Below are positions 1 through 13,545 of a DNA stretch of 64,000 bases, in pieces. Within the stretch, counting starts at the first letter, position 1. Every line of letters starts with the position of its first letter. The notes beneath the pieces are model-generated. The model saw only the letters and a list, made by a program, of their open reading frames with translations, did not search any database and was not told the origin of the DNA. Made by a program: the position numbers and the translations under genes. The stretch comes from Cardinalis cardinalis (lineage: Eukaryota; Chordata; Aves; Passeriformes; Cardinalidae). Location: contig JACDOX010000014.1 in NCBI GenBank assembly GCA_014549065.1, forward strand, positions 7,680,489 through 7,744,488. The letters run 5' to 3'.

Positions 1-1641
1 GTCAAATTAAATTCCAACACTAACACAATTTTCAATTCAATAGAGAGATAACTGAAGAGTAAGTTGTGACTGAATCACCTGGTCAAACTCTGGCTTAATC
101 TGTGGCTTTAAGAAATCATATTATTCTCAAAACCAAATCTGCTCCATTTCCTTTACACATGCAAATGTGAAACATGCAAATTACAAACATGACCAGTTCT
201 TAAAACAATTCTTAAAAAGATATCTTTAATTTGCTGTGTATTTTACTGGGGAGGACAAGACAGCTAAAGAATTTATCACCCTAGCTACCTTGGTTCTATC
301 ATTTCACTCCGACAGTGTTATCTCCTTGTCTCCCACACAAGAGTCATGCTGTTATCAAAGTCTTTCTCACTAAACAATTATTTCCTTTTATGATTTCTTC
401 TGGCTGGTCAAAGATAAGGGCTTACAGTGAGGTTGATTAGTGTTGCAAACAAATAGGAGTAATACTAGAGCAGATATAACTAAGCTGAAGTAATCAGCAC
501 TATTAATAACCTTTTGATTTCTAATCAAATACAGCTCTGACTTTTGCTGCCACTTTGCTTTACATCTTCTAAACTACAAAAGAATTAATATTTTATAAAA
601 TATTCTCAATATGCCAGTCCTTTTATTCTCTTGTTTGCTTTTTGTCTTACACTTAATAATCTTCACTAAGAAAAAATAAAAATAACAAATCTATTTTAAA
701 AAGTTCCATACTTTATACTGCCTTTCCTGGTAACAAGATTTAATTATATATTGCAGTATGAAATTCCGCATTTTTTAAATCTAGTGACATTTCTGAAGAG
801 AGTAAAATCACATTTCTTCATATTTGCATTAGAAAAGAACCCAACACAAAGACACAAAACCAACCAAACAACTACCCTTGCTTGAGACATACAACTGCGG
901 CAAAACCCAGTTCATAGAGTTAACATATGGCAAAACTATATCCAAAAATAGGAACCTTACATGTCAGGCCTTAGAAACCTGCACTGCAGGTAGTGCTGCC
1001 ACATCCTTTCATAATCCTGGGCAACTACTAATCCAACAGATGCTCATTCTGCTCAAGGAATGGGCAAAGTCCCTTACAGAAAACACCTAAAACCACTAGA
1101 AATACATCACCTCCCCATCCTCTACAAATCCTGATGGGCAACATACTCTTCCAAACATGCAAAGTCTTTCACTGGGACTCTCTAAGAGGGATTACATCCA
1201 AAGCACCAAGTAAGCCCTACGGTTCAATCTATTCATGGGAGAAGCTTAGTGGTTTCATGGACATATGTGTTTGTGATCTCCACAAGTATAATTGTTTTAT
1301 AATGGTCTCTCCATGATCCTTCCAAATATTCCTTTTTTCCCCCTGCGGAAAAAAAAAAGGCAGCAAAATATACGCATAACAATCTTTTTTTTTCCCGCTT
1401 ACATTGCTATACTACAGTTGCAATAGTCTTAGGAAAGTTGAATGCTGCTCAATGAGGTTATAGTTCATTCAGATATGAAGGTCTAGTGGCAATTCCAGAG
1501 ACACTTCTGTACACTTGAGGTGTCACTGCTCCATATATCATGCAGCCCCAGTATGTGCACAGGGACAACATCCTTGCTTCAGGATGCTCTAATGAACAGA
1601 TTTCCATTTCATATGACACTTATTTGCAACAAGAGTAACAG

Positions 1642-1669
1642 AAATTAAACAAGTTTGCTTGTTTAATTT
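1642..1669. repeat. small perfect hairpin, 12-bp arms, 4-nt loop
   Basis: The arm AAATTAAACAAG is followed by the loop TTTG and the exact reverse complement of the arm. It sits at the edge of a very AT-rich run that continues to about 1730. No function is assigned; it could be chance in AT-rich DNA. Confidence 0.7.
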
Positions 1670-1981
1670 TTGACAGCAATTTTTTTAATTTATCAAATTT
1701 AATTTTTTTAATTAATTTTAACAGCAATTGCTGCTGCTGGGTTTTTTTCCATATTTGCCATTTATTTTATGTAACAATCAAGAACAAGAAGAATTAGAAA
1801 GGAATCTAAAACTTTCTTCAAGTGAAAAGCTCTCTTTTCCACAAAACTGGGTTGTCTACCAGTAGACTTAAAAATAGACAGACATCAATGTTAAAGGTAC
1901 AAATGACTATCATAAACACAAAAGGGAAAGTCGTATCTGAAACGAAGCAAATATTTTTCCGTTTTCACCTAAAGAATTCCT

Positions 1982-2029
1982 TTCAGAGACGAAAGTCAAA
2001 GATGATTCAGAGACGAAAGTCAAAGATGA
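1982..2029. repeat. exact tandem duplication, 2 x 24 bp
   Basis: Two identical 24-bp units lie head to tail, at 1982-2005 and 2006-2029, each beginning TTCAGAGACGAAAGTC. Perfect identity suggests a recent slippage duplication, or one polymorphic in copy number. It sits in a 108-codon open frame that shows no other sign of being a gene. Confidence 0.9.
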
Positions 2030-4665
2030 AGCAAACAAAAAATTTAGTGAGATGTGTGTTAAAGGTTGGCCCATGCAGATTTGAAAAGACTGTGGGCATC
2101 CTTACAAAATGGCAAGATAGCAATATTAATACACAATATGCACCATGATAAACCAGTCATTTTTATTTTCCATTTTTGTTTCATTGTATAGAGTAAGTAT
2201 TTCTTCTTTTCATTTTTAACATTGTTTTAAAAGCTAATGTGCAATTGAAAGGCTCTTTTTTTCTTGTGGATATACCCAAAATTTTCTTTATCATGTTGTT
2301 TGTTTGGATCTGTCCAAGTTCATGCTCATAGAAAGACCCAATTTGTTTTCTAAAGGTATCCTCTCACCTCACAGTAAATAAATTAAAAAATAAACCACTA
2401 ATTAAAAAAAAAAAAGAACCAATTCATAAATGACCCCTAATTAACTTTACTTCCCAAAAAAGCCACACATCTGTTTTCACAGTTGGACATGATTCAACCA
2501 CTGGTAACCAGAAAAAAGCCCCAGCGTGTTAAAATATTCTAGCCAAAAACTGACACTCCAGCAAAGATGGCTACTCTGCCAGCACAATCTGAGCAGCTGT
2601 TAGGACAACCTTTATTTATTCTGAAAGGGCATGGGACTTCCTGATGCTATTACTATTAAACCAATAAATCTTATTGGAAAGACACCACTGGTTGAAAATG
2701 GACAATGCAAAAGCACAACATGCATTTTACCAATCAAGCAGATTATAATTATGTGAGAACAGTGATGTATAATAATCCACTCTCTACCCACTTTTCTACA
2801 ACAGATTCTGCAGGGCTCAGCTTCTAGAAAAAAATTCTTTGTAAATTATTTTTAATACAGCTGTTATTATGAGCATCAGAAAAATCAATTAACAATGCTG
2901 CCCTAACTCTTTAGGAAAAAAAAGGACTCAGATAAATAGAAAAAGATTATGCTATTTCTTTTACAGCATTATTCTCATTCTGTAAGTGACATCAAAGAGC
3001 CACAACCCCCTCCTTTTTTTTTTCCCCCCCTCTTTTGGCTTTGACATCACACAGAGAGAAAAGTATTCCTTTCACTGTCTCTTGTATAGCTGGAGCATCC
3101 AAGCTCTGCATATTGTAATCACTTTCTATCCTTGAATATGAATTATTTTAATCCTCCAGCAATTAACAGTCTTTTGGATGAAAATAAAAAAAGGCTGGGA
3201 GTGCAACCTTACTTTTGTTTTGCTAATTTATTTGGTCAGTAGTTCATTTTGTCATTATTTCAGTGTGTGCGTGCCCTACTTAAAATCTTTTTTTTTTTTT
3301 ACCATTACATGTTTACACCTATCTTTTTTTTCCTTTTCTTTAAACCTGGAGTTTCCCACTCTCATATATATTTCATGGAAGGCTTTCTGTAGTAATTTTG
3401 CATTTTAGAGCACAACCTATGCATTTAATCACACAGCTTTTTGGTTGGGAGAAGAGTAATCATCTTTTATTTGTAAAACCATTTTAAAAAGAAAGAGAAT
3501 GAACTGCCACAGAAGAATTGGCAGGTTTCCTTTACCATGACCAGGTCTCCTTGATCTCCTCACTGCTTTCTTGCTCCCCCCACCACAATTACCATCAATA
3601 CTTGTAATGTGTTCAAAGCATGGCAAGTTCTTGACAAACAAGATGGAAGCAACGTTCTCTGTCCTCGAGCTACAGCTGTTGAAGGCCCTAATCCAATACA
3701 CCACACATCCATTTATAACCTGTAAGCAGTTCCCTTGACTTCCAAGTGTTTACTGTTGAGCAATTAAGTGGTCTGCTGGATCAAGGCCTAAGCAAACTGA
3801 GACATGTAGGTAGCAGGCAGAGAAAATAAGAAGTATCATGAATGACAAGTCAAAGTTTAGCAGATATATCAATTCACAATGTGCTGTTTGACCCAAAAAA
3901 TATAATTTTAAAAAGAGACAGAAATGGTTGAAGTAAATTATCTCATTGGAGTGAGTTTGTGAGTTTTACAATCCAAATAAACCTCTGACATTGTGAATCG
4001 GTCAGTCCGGGGAGCCTGTGACAACTGTGGATATGTTTTATGAAGCCATGCACATATTCCTAAAATGAAGTTCCATCAACTCTTCAGGAATCATTACACC
4101 AGATACACAGTCTAAGCTTTAAAAAAGTTCACTGCAAATGCTCAGTATCATAACATTGACCTGCTCTAGCCCAAGTCATNGTGCTCTCAAAGACAAAAAA
4201 AAAGGGCCAAACAAGTAAACAGACTTATAGTCAAAATGAGAAGGCAAATGAATGTTTACAACCAACAACTGCCTCAAAAATAAAATTAGGAAAAATCTCC
4301 ATCTTAAACAATCAGCTCCATGGCCTCAAAAGAAGGCTAGAAGGCTGACTACAGGACCCTAAATTGCAAGCTATACTATTCCCATTCTGTCTTTCTTTTT
4401 CCCCTTAATTACTTCAATGTTTGGTAGAGTGAAGCAAATTAGAAAATACATCATTAGTCTTTTTTTAATTATTAGAACAATAAAAAGCTATTGTTCATCT
4501 GATCTACAGACTGATCCAAGTATGGCAGCAGACACCAACCTAAGGAAACAAGCAAGAGATGAATAGAGTGAAATGCAGCAGAGTGATGAATGGGGTTTTA
4601 ATCAGTTTGTTCCAGAGTTTTCCAAGAGCAAAATAAGATTAAACATTTTTAATAAGTAGACAACA

Positions 4666-4720
4666 ATGTAGGCTTTCATCTACCTGGCTTTCAAGACACC
4701 AGGTAGATGAAAGCCTACAT
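4666..4720. repeat. perfect 22-bp inverted repeat with 11-nt loop
   Basis: The left arm (4666-4687, beginning ATGTAGGCTTTC and ending TCTACCTGG) is repeated exactly in reverse complement at 4699-4720. The 11-nt spacer between them is CTTTCAAGACA. No base of the 22 is mismatched and complementarity stops abruptly at both outer ends. The arm is mixed-sequence, so this is not a low-complexity artefact. Possible origins are a template-switch mutation, a small hairpin RNA gene or a fold-back library artefact; the sequence alone does not decide. Confidence 0.93.
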
Positions 4721-7700
4721 GATCCTCCTCAATGGGCTCATGACTTCAATGAGACAAAAGGGAAAGCATGAGATAGCAAAAAGTGCTTGTTCAGGGAACC
4801 AACCCAGCAGGCATCAAATCCAGCATCAGTAATAAACAAAAAGAGTGGTATTAATGGTAAACAGGGAAAAACTAAATTATGCAAAGGCTTTAAAAGGACA
4901 AGAGGTGAAAAGTCTAAAGTACTAGATGAAACAAAGTATGGACTTCAATTTGTACTTTTAAGTAAGGGTAAGAGAGTAGGTAGGGGCAATCAAGACACTA
5001 TGTACAACTAGGGCTTATATTGTATTCAGAATGGATGGATACATTGGGGTTACTTTGAGAAAAAGGCTGATTAATTCACAGTGACAGAAAATCATGTAGG
5101 TGGTGACTTTAGGGTCAGAGCTTTAGGGGATCAGAAATAAACAAATATGCAAGCCAGTATGCAGAAAATCATCAGAATTTTGAAATAGCCTCTTTGAAAG
5201 GAAGGGGTTGAAAATGACGTTTGGATTATGTCCTTTAGTGACATGAGGAAAGTCTCTGCAATGGGAAGAGACTGAGTGTGATTCTGGACTGTTTCTCACA
5301 CTGATTTTGTCTGTGGATTGGTATTTTTCCAGGCATGAATAACTCTGTACATTACAGAAACAGATCACAGCAACTGACAGTGGAATACTTTCTTTGTGAT
5401 ATTCACACTAGGAAACTCATTAAAGTGCAAGATATTACCTCCCCCTACAGTAGAGACTGACAGCATTCACTCATTCTAGCAACTGTAATAATGTCTCTTC
5501 TCTTCTTTATCCTTCTAATAACCAGAACATAGATCATGAGGTCAAAAGTGGCAGAAAAATTTTACATCACCTTCAGCAGGCTTTGCATACAGCCTACAAC
5601 ACTAACTCTTAATTCTTCCCTCCTCCACAATTTCAATCCTAATCTACTAATTCCAGAGTATTGTGAAACTCTCCAATCAGCAGCAGCATGATTTGTGGTT
5701 CAGTGCTCCCCTTCTGGAACATTTGTACAGGTGAATATAACCATGAAAGTATGAGAAAAGCTTCATACAAGAACAACAGAGGGAATCCACAGTTCAAAAA
5801 ATCCATATATTTTCTGGCATGCATTTTGTGAGGGGGATGATTAAATATTCTATAAGCAATTAGTAAATTGTCAATAGAATTCAATAAATGTTGTTTAAAA
5901 AAAACCTAATTATTTGTTACAATAACCACCAACTATTGCCATTTTGTTTGTGAAGGTTTGTAAACTACTTCCATTTGAGAAGTAATTGATTCCATTTTTA
6001 TCATTTGCTCAAGTTTATGTGGTTGTTCACATCCAAAGAGATGATAACATCTATTTGCAGCAAATTATACATTAAATTCCTCATTCAAAAGCTGTAATGG
6101 AAAACAAAATGCTAATTTGTGCTGTAAACGGAAGTACAGAATCATAATCACTCATTGTTAACATTAGGAACTAAATTGCTCTTGCAAATAATAAAATGGG
6201 TTAAAAATGTGGAGAGCTTTAGCAAGCCAAAGTACCAGTGCCTCTTATTCGCTCGTGTTATATTACAAGTGATGAAACGAACCTTTCCTCTTCATGCCAG
6301 CACAAACTGCCCCTTTTTGAGGGAAAGAATAATGGCCTGATGATTGNAACATAAGGGTGCATGCCAGGTGACCCATTCTATCCACAAGCCTCCAACCAGC
6401 TTCCCAAATATGGGCTCTGCTAGACAGACTCAGCTGGATGCAAGGACTGTCTACACAAGCAAGTACTGTAGAACAGCAGGGCTGGAAGAGTCAGAGAGCT
6501 GGTGCTGAGGATCCGAGGTCTACACTCCATGCTCTGCACCACACACTTCAAGGTATGGTTTGATTATTTAACTCCACCCTAGATCTGATCTCATCTCATT
6601 AGCTGCATATAAATTTGTAGCTCAGATGTGCTGGGGTACTCCTGGAACACATCTCACAGTCCAGCTTTATCCAGAAGGAATTCTGATCAATTGCAATGAG
6701 GCCAGCCTACGACACTAACCAGAGCACAGCAGCGTTGGGATGAGCACAGCACTCTCCTGCCCTCAGGAAAAGTGCTAGCATAGACACACCTCTCATCATT
6801 CTGGGTCACAGTGAGTTCACGTGGAACCGCAAATACCCAATTTCTCCTTCCAAAATTAGCACCAGTGTCACAAGTGCTACAACCAGAGCAAGGGTCGCTC
6901 TCCTATTAATCTGTCTTCACCTTAATTTTACCTTTAGAGAGGAGACAGTAACACACAGCTATGCAGCACAAGGAGAATCTTAACTGCCACTTGTAGAGAA
7001 CACAGAGTCTAAAACGAAAAATACCCCTAGAATTATTTGGCTTCTGTCCTTTTTAGCAGTTTTACAGCCCTGTAAGTTTTAAATGTACAAGGAGTTTTGC
7101 TCACACAGCAGACAGACACATCATAGGAAATTAAAAAACCACCAACACATTAGGACTGTGCACCTGCTCTTCCACATTTCATTAAGCCTCCACACCTAAA
7201 TGTACGTCAGGTTCTCTCCTCTGTGCATCCGTTGTGCTGGTATCCCTCAGTGATACCTTCTGGTCATGGCGAGACAAACTGGATCACAAGCATCCACACC
7301 GCCTCAGGAAAAAACATTAAAAAACCCATTAACTTTTGGTGAGTCAGATCAGATCATTAAAATCTAAATTATAAGTGCCAGATAATATTTTAAAAAAACA
7401 CGTAAATGTTTGTAAATAAGCTGCTATCTGTTATCAAGGCTTTCCTAGCTTATATTGTACAGCTCAAATCCATGTAAAATAGTTTATTTGCCAGCCTTTT
7501 CTGTTATTAGTATTAAAAAAATAAAATTATGTTATCAAAAAATGAAAATTGCCTTTTAGGTGACCAAAAGAAAGTTCCACTTCTTCATGCAGTAAATCAT
7601 TTTACTGCTGCCCTTTTATATTTAATACCCTTCTGCAGTACCCATTTATCTCTACACTAGCAAAGTGTACACATTGATTTCCTATGGTCTCTCTGGAAGA

Positions 7701-10700
7701 AGGTTCTGCTTCCCTGATGATGAGTACAAAGGGTGGATGACCCCATTCTCATTCCAATGCAAACCCTGCACTTTTACATTTCTGCTTAGACCACATGAAC
7801 ATTTGACCAGCTAAGAACTCCCTGCCCTCTTCCTTCAGAACACATTGCTAGAACTACTGACATTCACTACGGAACAAAACTGTATTTTTGAAAATCCCAT
7901 CTCATGTACAAAGCACTGAACAGCATTAGTTCATCGCAGCCATAACTGTAACTGACAATCTGCACATGAGTTTTTCCTCTAAAATTAGATACAACAATAA
8001 TATCTTGCCCATTTTCTGCATGTGCTTTAAAGTTGTGCTATTGTGCTCTACTGTGTAACTATTCAGTTGCTGTTCTCTGGGGCATGAGGAAATGGCTCAT
8101 TCCAAGTTTAAACCGTGCTTTTTTTGTGAGATGAACCTGCCATCAGAATACACTTTTCAAAGCTACTGTGTTGAACGAGTAATTTAGGCATTAATCACTG
8201 AAAGAAAGGGAATCGTGTTTAACAACATTTTTAATAAAGTCCTCTTTTACCTGTTACCTGTTTTTAATAAACTACATCTTTCTCATTATCCTATCATTTA
8301 TCATTTGCTGGGATGTCAAGAAAATAGGTGTCTTCAGTTTCACTTTCATTTTTACTGCTATTTTTTTAGCTTTGTGCATGAACATCCCTTAAAGTCAGGA
8401 AAAATTCAAACCCAGGATTCAGTCTTTTTTAAAATTACATAGTACTTTCTGTTAATACTAAACCAGGATTGCATTTTTTTCTTAACTAATTTAGTTTTGA
8501 CAGCCTTCTTTTAATTTGCACAGATGTTACCGGCTCTGTTAAAATGTAACTTCAGTTGAATCATGGTATTATTCCATTGGTTTTCACCACCAGATAATGT
8601 ACAACTATTGACNGACTCTTTTTCCATTCAAGAAAAACATCTTCAAAAACCATAAAGTGCACTGTCCAATCTTGTACAGATTGGTATCTCTCATACACAG
8701 ACATACTCAGTAAATGCTCTACACATGCAGGGCATTAATACAAATTAATCTAGCACATTGCCAAAGCTGCGTAGATTTCGTGTTCTACTACTTAAATAAC
8801 ACTAAAGAAAAAAAAAAAACAGAAAATATGGAAACAAAAGTAAGTCTAAAAGTCTGTTTTGGTTGATTGCCCCTGAGAAGTGGCCATGGGCGATACTCTA
8901 AGTAAAAGAACTTTGAGTAAAATTCATAAAAACAAAATACTACACTCAGTTCGGCTCCCCAAAAATACTGGCACAAAGCTACACTAGGGCACTTCTGTCC
9001 CTGCTCGTGTAAAGACAAAGAGGCAAACCACACGGCTGGCTCTTAGCTTCATCTTTCACTGACTTACCAATATCCACAGAATACATTTTGCCCGAGTATG
9101 TTGTACAGTGCACTGCTATGTTTGAAAACACAGGACAAAGAAAATGGTGCCAGTTACTAAGTCCACAGCTGAGAGTAGCAAGGAAAAATCTCCGAAATAA
9201 TGGCATCAATCCAGCAGCACACTCCTCATTTTACTCCCATACTGCAAGGATTTTGATGTCAAATTAAAATAAGTATCCAAATTTATGTGTTAGTCATAGA
9301 ATTTCATTCATAAAAACTACATTTCAAATTATTTTCAAGCATTTCCCAACCACATAGATTAGTAACACAACAACATATCCAATCCTTAACTGGAGAATGA
9401 AAAATAATTAATACAAATAATGCTGCCAGTTCAGCATAGACAGGTTATACCAAGAAATATTACTGCTCTTGCAAGGCTGAATACCCCTTGCAGCACTTAG
9501 AAATAGCTGTTATTTACTCATGACTACTAATTAAGAAAGAGATGTAAAGAAAATTTCCGGAAGACTCATTCAGGAAGGTTCCGGCAAAAATAAAGAAACA
9601 GAAGTGACCGTCAAAAAATGAAGAATACAGAATAAATCAATGGGAAATCTGATGGATATTCCTTCATCTCAGTTTTATACACACTGGCAAGACAACATCG
9701 GTAAGTTTATGCAACCACAGTTCAAAGTTCTCAGGATTTAAGTCTACAAGTTTGACTGCTCTGGAATTTAGCATAATGGTTAAGTCCCTGTACCACAATA
9801 ACTATAAAAAAAGACAGCAAGCTTCAGGAGAACACTCCATCTTTTTGAAGTTATCCTTAATAATGTGAAGTCTTATTTGTAACTAATATGGAGCCTTATA
9901 TTCTGGAAGACTATCTAAGAAATTGATTCAAAACAGACTTCATAAAGTTTCTAGACATGATTTCTCCATTACAAGCATTTTTGCAATGCACTTTGAAATT
10001 TAATATGCAATGGAAAAGCTCCTTCCAAGAATATTACCAACAAATCACGCATATAAGCTTGTGCTTAAAAACAAACTGCAATAATGCACCAAAAATATAA
10101 AGGTTGAAACATATCTCTCAAACTCCCTGAATTATAAAGCAAACATCATAGCTCTCTTCTCACAGCTGCCAGACAGTATATTATGCTTCTAGAAGTCACT
10201 GTTCTGTTTAACCTGACTGGTTCCATTGTTGAGTTGTATTTTGATTACTTGTGCTCTCATTAAAGCCTTGAGATGCCAGGAAAAGATCCTCTGAGAAAGC
10301 TATGGCTGAGCCGCTATTGATATTATACAAGGGATCCTTTTACCTCGTATGAGATGTTGAGAGTGCATCATATTGATTTGGAATAAAAAACTGTTTTTCC
10401 AGTAGTCAACCCATCTTCTTATATCAGCACTTTTTAAAAAGTTTTTCTGTTTGCTGTTTTGTTTAAAACAAAACAAATTCTATTTCGGCTATGTTGCTAA
10501 ATTTAGCAAGAAGGTCTGAAAGCTTTTTTTTTTTTAAACTCAATTCAGGTAAAAACAAACACACACGAATATGGCTGACAGTCAAGTCTGAGCCAAGTCT
10601 GCCTTTTTAAGTGCTAAAACTTGTAAGGAAAATGTATTTGCAGCAAAATCTCATATTCATTTTGATTTCATATTCAGACTAACATCTACCGCTAATCCTC

Positions 10701-13164
10701 AGCTGATGAATTTGACTGATATAAATGGTAACGTAATACGCAAAAGATGAAAATAGAAAGGAGCCTTGAGCACCAGAAAGAATATGTGTCTTAAAAATTC
10801 CTCTCATCTTCATCCTGGAAGCTCTTGCAAGCTCATCTGTTCGTCCGTTGTAATGCCATGTAATGATTACACCTTCTCCTTCGAAACACCTTTCCTAATC
10901 ATGCATATTTAATTCAACTTTGTGTATATATCCTACAGTTTATATAGTCCTGCTATAAATAGACCTTCTGCATTCTGAATTATCTCCCGCGTTTTCCCTT
11001 AGATACAGTTCAACACTGGTATTTAGAACAGATCAACTCTGGATTTGCCAGCAATTCTTCCTGCTTCCATTGTGATACGGCTTGCTCTCCTAAAGGGGAT
11101 GTAAGGGAACCTATCATTTCACAATGACATTCTTTCACCGAACTGTTTCGCTACAGAATGAAACTAACTTTAGATAAAGGATCTGGTTTAAACCTGATTT
11201 TATTGTCTGCGTTCCTAAGCATTTTCCCCCTCTGATGGTTTCAAAGGAGTCTTCCCTGTAACTGCCTGCCTTTTATATCAGGCATGAGCCCTTCTTAAAT
11301 CCCAGTCACTTGCATGGGCTGGCATTTAGCAGGACAATAACGCACGTTCTGTGCTCATACAGGCACCGGTGTGTGCCCTCGGTAGGTGCAGAGGAGCCCA
11401 CGCCCGAGCGGGCTCGGCAGCCCCGGCCACCCCGAGCCCCAGCGAGCGCCGAGCTCGGCGCCAACTCCCGCCGAGGCGGCCCCGGCCACGCCGAGCGCCG
11501 GGCCCGGAGTCCGGGCAGCCCCGCCGCGCTGCCGAGCGCCGGCTGCGGCCGCGCCCTCCGGGCCCCGCCACGGACCGGCCCAGCGCCGCTGTCCCCGCCG
11601 CCCGCGGGGCTGCCAGGGGGGCTCCGGGCGGCTCCGCCGAGCCAGGGGGGCTCCGGCGCGCCCGGAGACGGCGTTTCAGTGCCGGCTCTACGCTTGGTGC
11701 GTGTCTGGTCCCCACACGAGCCCCCCTGTCCTCGGCGCACGCCAGCCTGACTTGTTCCCCGCCGGGAAGGCTCTCCCGGCCGGGGCGGCACACCCGGCAA
11801 GCGGCTGCCCCCGGCACGGAGCGGGCGCTGCCGCGATGGGCCCGGCGGGGTCCGCTCGCCCCGGGACACAGCGACACGTCTTTATTTATTCGGCTGCCTC
11901 GGACGAGCAGGCTGTCAGGGCTTCGAGCCCCACCGCGCCCGGGCTCCCCGGCCGGCCGCTGCCCAAGGGCGGCCCCGCTCCTCGCCGCTCGGCGCTTGCA
12001 ACTCCTGGAGCAGGGAAGTGCGCGNGGCGACTCCCTGCCTCGCCGTGAGGTGTAACCTCAGGCTGTTCACTGCTAGTTTGGGGGTCTCAGTCGCCTGGAA
12101 ACTGGGATCGTAGGGCAGCACGTTTTCCCCTGAGCTCAGCGGGCTCTGTGCCCCGCAGGGGAAGCGGGGAGGTGACCCCCGGTCCCCCCGCGGGCACCAC
12201 CGCCCGCACAGCCCGGGGCGCCTCTCGCCCGCTCCGCGGCCCGCTTCCATCCGCTGCCCAACTTTTCCTGTCACGCCAGCGCCAGAAAACCCCTTCCCCA
12301 CGCACGCACGCACACACACACCGGTGTAGTTTATAAATGACAGTTGCCTGTAGACTTTCACCAGACAAGCAGCGGGGGCAGCAGACTACAACAGTTATTT
12401 AATTAAAGGCGCTTCGGAGGCTCCCAGAATAGCTCTCTACCTCTGAGGCGCGATTTCTGGTTTCCCCCCGCTCTCCCCCACCGCCTCGCCAGCCGCCCCC
12501 CGCTGCCCGAGCCCCGGGAGGGAGGGACGGAGCCGGCCGGCGTTACCCGGCGGCGCGCTCCGCATTGCACAGTCATCAAAGTTAAGTGCGTGAAGGGGGG
12601 ATCGGGGGGTGAATCACAGAGAGAGCTGGGTGAGCCGAACTATTTCCACCTAGGCAGGATCCGAAATTACGGATCTGGATGCGTATGCAGCCATTTCTGC
12701 GGGAGGAGGAAGCGGGTGCGGGGGGGTCCCTCTCGCACGCAGCCTGTCACTCGCACCCTGCTCCCCCCGCCCGGCAAACTCGCCCGGCTGCCCCAGCGCG
12801 GTCCCTCCGTGCAGCCGAGGGCAGGCTCGGGGCACTCCGGTCGAGTTGCCCGGCTGAGCCCCGAGTTGCTCCCGGGCAACACACAGCCCCCCGCGGGCTA
12901 CGGCTCTCGCTCCTTAGTCCTCCTCACGCTCCTCTTCCTCACGGGAGGGGAGGGGGCAGAGGCAAGGGGACTGAAAGGCACAAGGGAAAAGGCTTTTTTC
13001 TCTCATTTCTTTCTTCGGCTAATTTAACCCCTCCACCCGCAACACACATGCTGAACAGAAACACTTCCAGACCCTTCCTGCACACACTGGCACCACCTTC
13101 GTTTTCCCCCGAGCAGCCGGGCGGGCGCAGCGGCGGCGAGCGCGCAGCACCGGCCACCTCTTAC

Positions 13165-13251
13165 CTGGTTGTAGGAGGTCTCCCAGGAGGAGGTGTAGTT
13201 GTAAAAGAAGGAGGAGAAGCAAGCGTCTTCCGACAGCCCGCAGCCAGCCAT
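13165..13251 (-). CDS. putative first coding exon of an unidentified gene (possible upstream first exon of PPARGC1A)
   Basis: An ATG at 13251-13249 has purine A at -3 and G at +4. It opens 29 codons starting MAGCGLSEDACF and ending TSSWETSYNQ. The last codon CAG abuts GTAAGAGG, a near-perfect splice donor, so the exon would end in phase 0. This is the first ATG in its open frame. The residues are aromatic- and serine-rich and unlike the Arg/Pro/Ala-rich shadow frames around them, which argues for real coding. I do not recognise the peptide. In vertebrates PPARGC1A lies on this side of DHX15 in the same orientation, and mammals have a brain promoter of that gene far upstream near DHX15. That identity is inferred from gene order only. 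No acceptor exon is seen in this window, so it would lie beyond the left edge. Confidence 0.45.
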
Positions 13252-13426
13252 CCTCTGGGCGCAAAAGCTCTTCGGGAAGGCACGAGCAGCCCTCGCAAAC
13301 TCTTGCCTCTTGCGCGGTCGCTGCCGCCGCCGGCGCTGCCCCCGCGGAGTGGTGCCGACAGCTTCGCGCTGGCGGCGGCCGGCGCGGTGCGCGCGGGGGA
13401 GCGGGGCTGGCCGGCCGGCTGGATAG

Positions 13427-13465
13427 ATGGATGGATGGCTGGGTGGAGGGATGGAGGCGCGGGTA
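13427..13465. repeat. short GGAT/GATG microsatellite-like tract
   Basis: An imperfect run of 4-bp GATG/GGAT units (gatagatggatggatgg and degenerate copies) lies within the CpG island, in the presumed 5' flank or 5' UTR of the minus-strand exon. Confidence 0.7.
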
Positions 13466-13527
13466 CCGCGTGTGTCGGAGTGTGTGAGCGCGGCCGTTCG
13501 CGGCGGCACCGAGGGGCCGGGGCCGGT

Positions 13528-13533
13528 CACGTG
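13528..13533. promoter_or_regulatory. CACGTG E-box in CpG island
   Basis: The palindromic E-box CACGTG sits in the context GGTCACGTGC, about 280 bp upstream of the putative minus-strand ATG. Such sites bind bHLH-zip factors of the USF/MITF/MYC type. The match is exact, but use of the site is not shown. Confidence 0.4.
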
Positions 13534-13545
13534 CGCGCGCTCACT

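Larger units (their letters stand above)
1..11300. other. AT-rich non-coding stretch, no gene recognised
   Basis: This stretch is AT-rich with many homopolymer runs. The open frames are short (110 codons or fewer), have no recognisable domain and show no paired splice signals. Embedded structures are listed separately: a small hairpin near 1.65 kb, a 24-bp tandem duplication near 2.0 kb and a perfect 22-bp inverted repeat near 4.69 kb. No CR1 or LTR copy was recognised, which contrasts with the right half. If the CpG-island promoter at 13 kb is real and fires on the minus strand, this stretch would be the first part of its intron; that is inference. Confidence 0.6.

Noticed and set aside
1822..2148. 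A 108-codon plus-strand open frame with repeated RRKSKM
   Set aside because: The repetition is just the 24-bp tandem duplication; there is no homologous protein, splice or promoter signal I can name.
11306..12361. Several long open frames (up to 234 codons) on both strands of the CpG island
   Set aside because: They overlap in many frames, are Arg/Pro/Ala/Gly-rich and lack domains. GC-rich DNA has few stop codons, so such frames are expected by chance.
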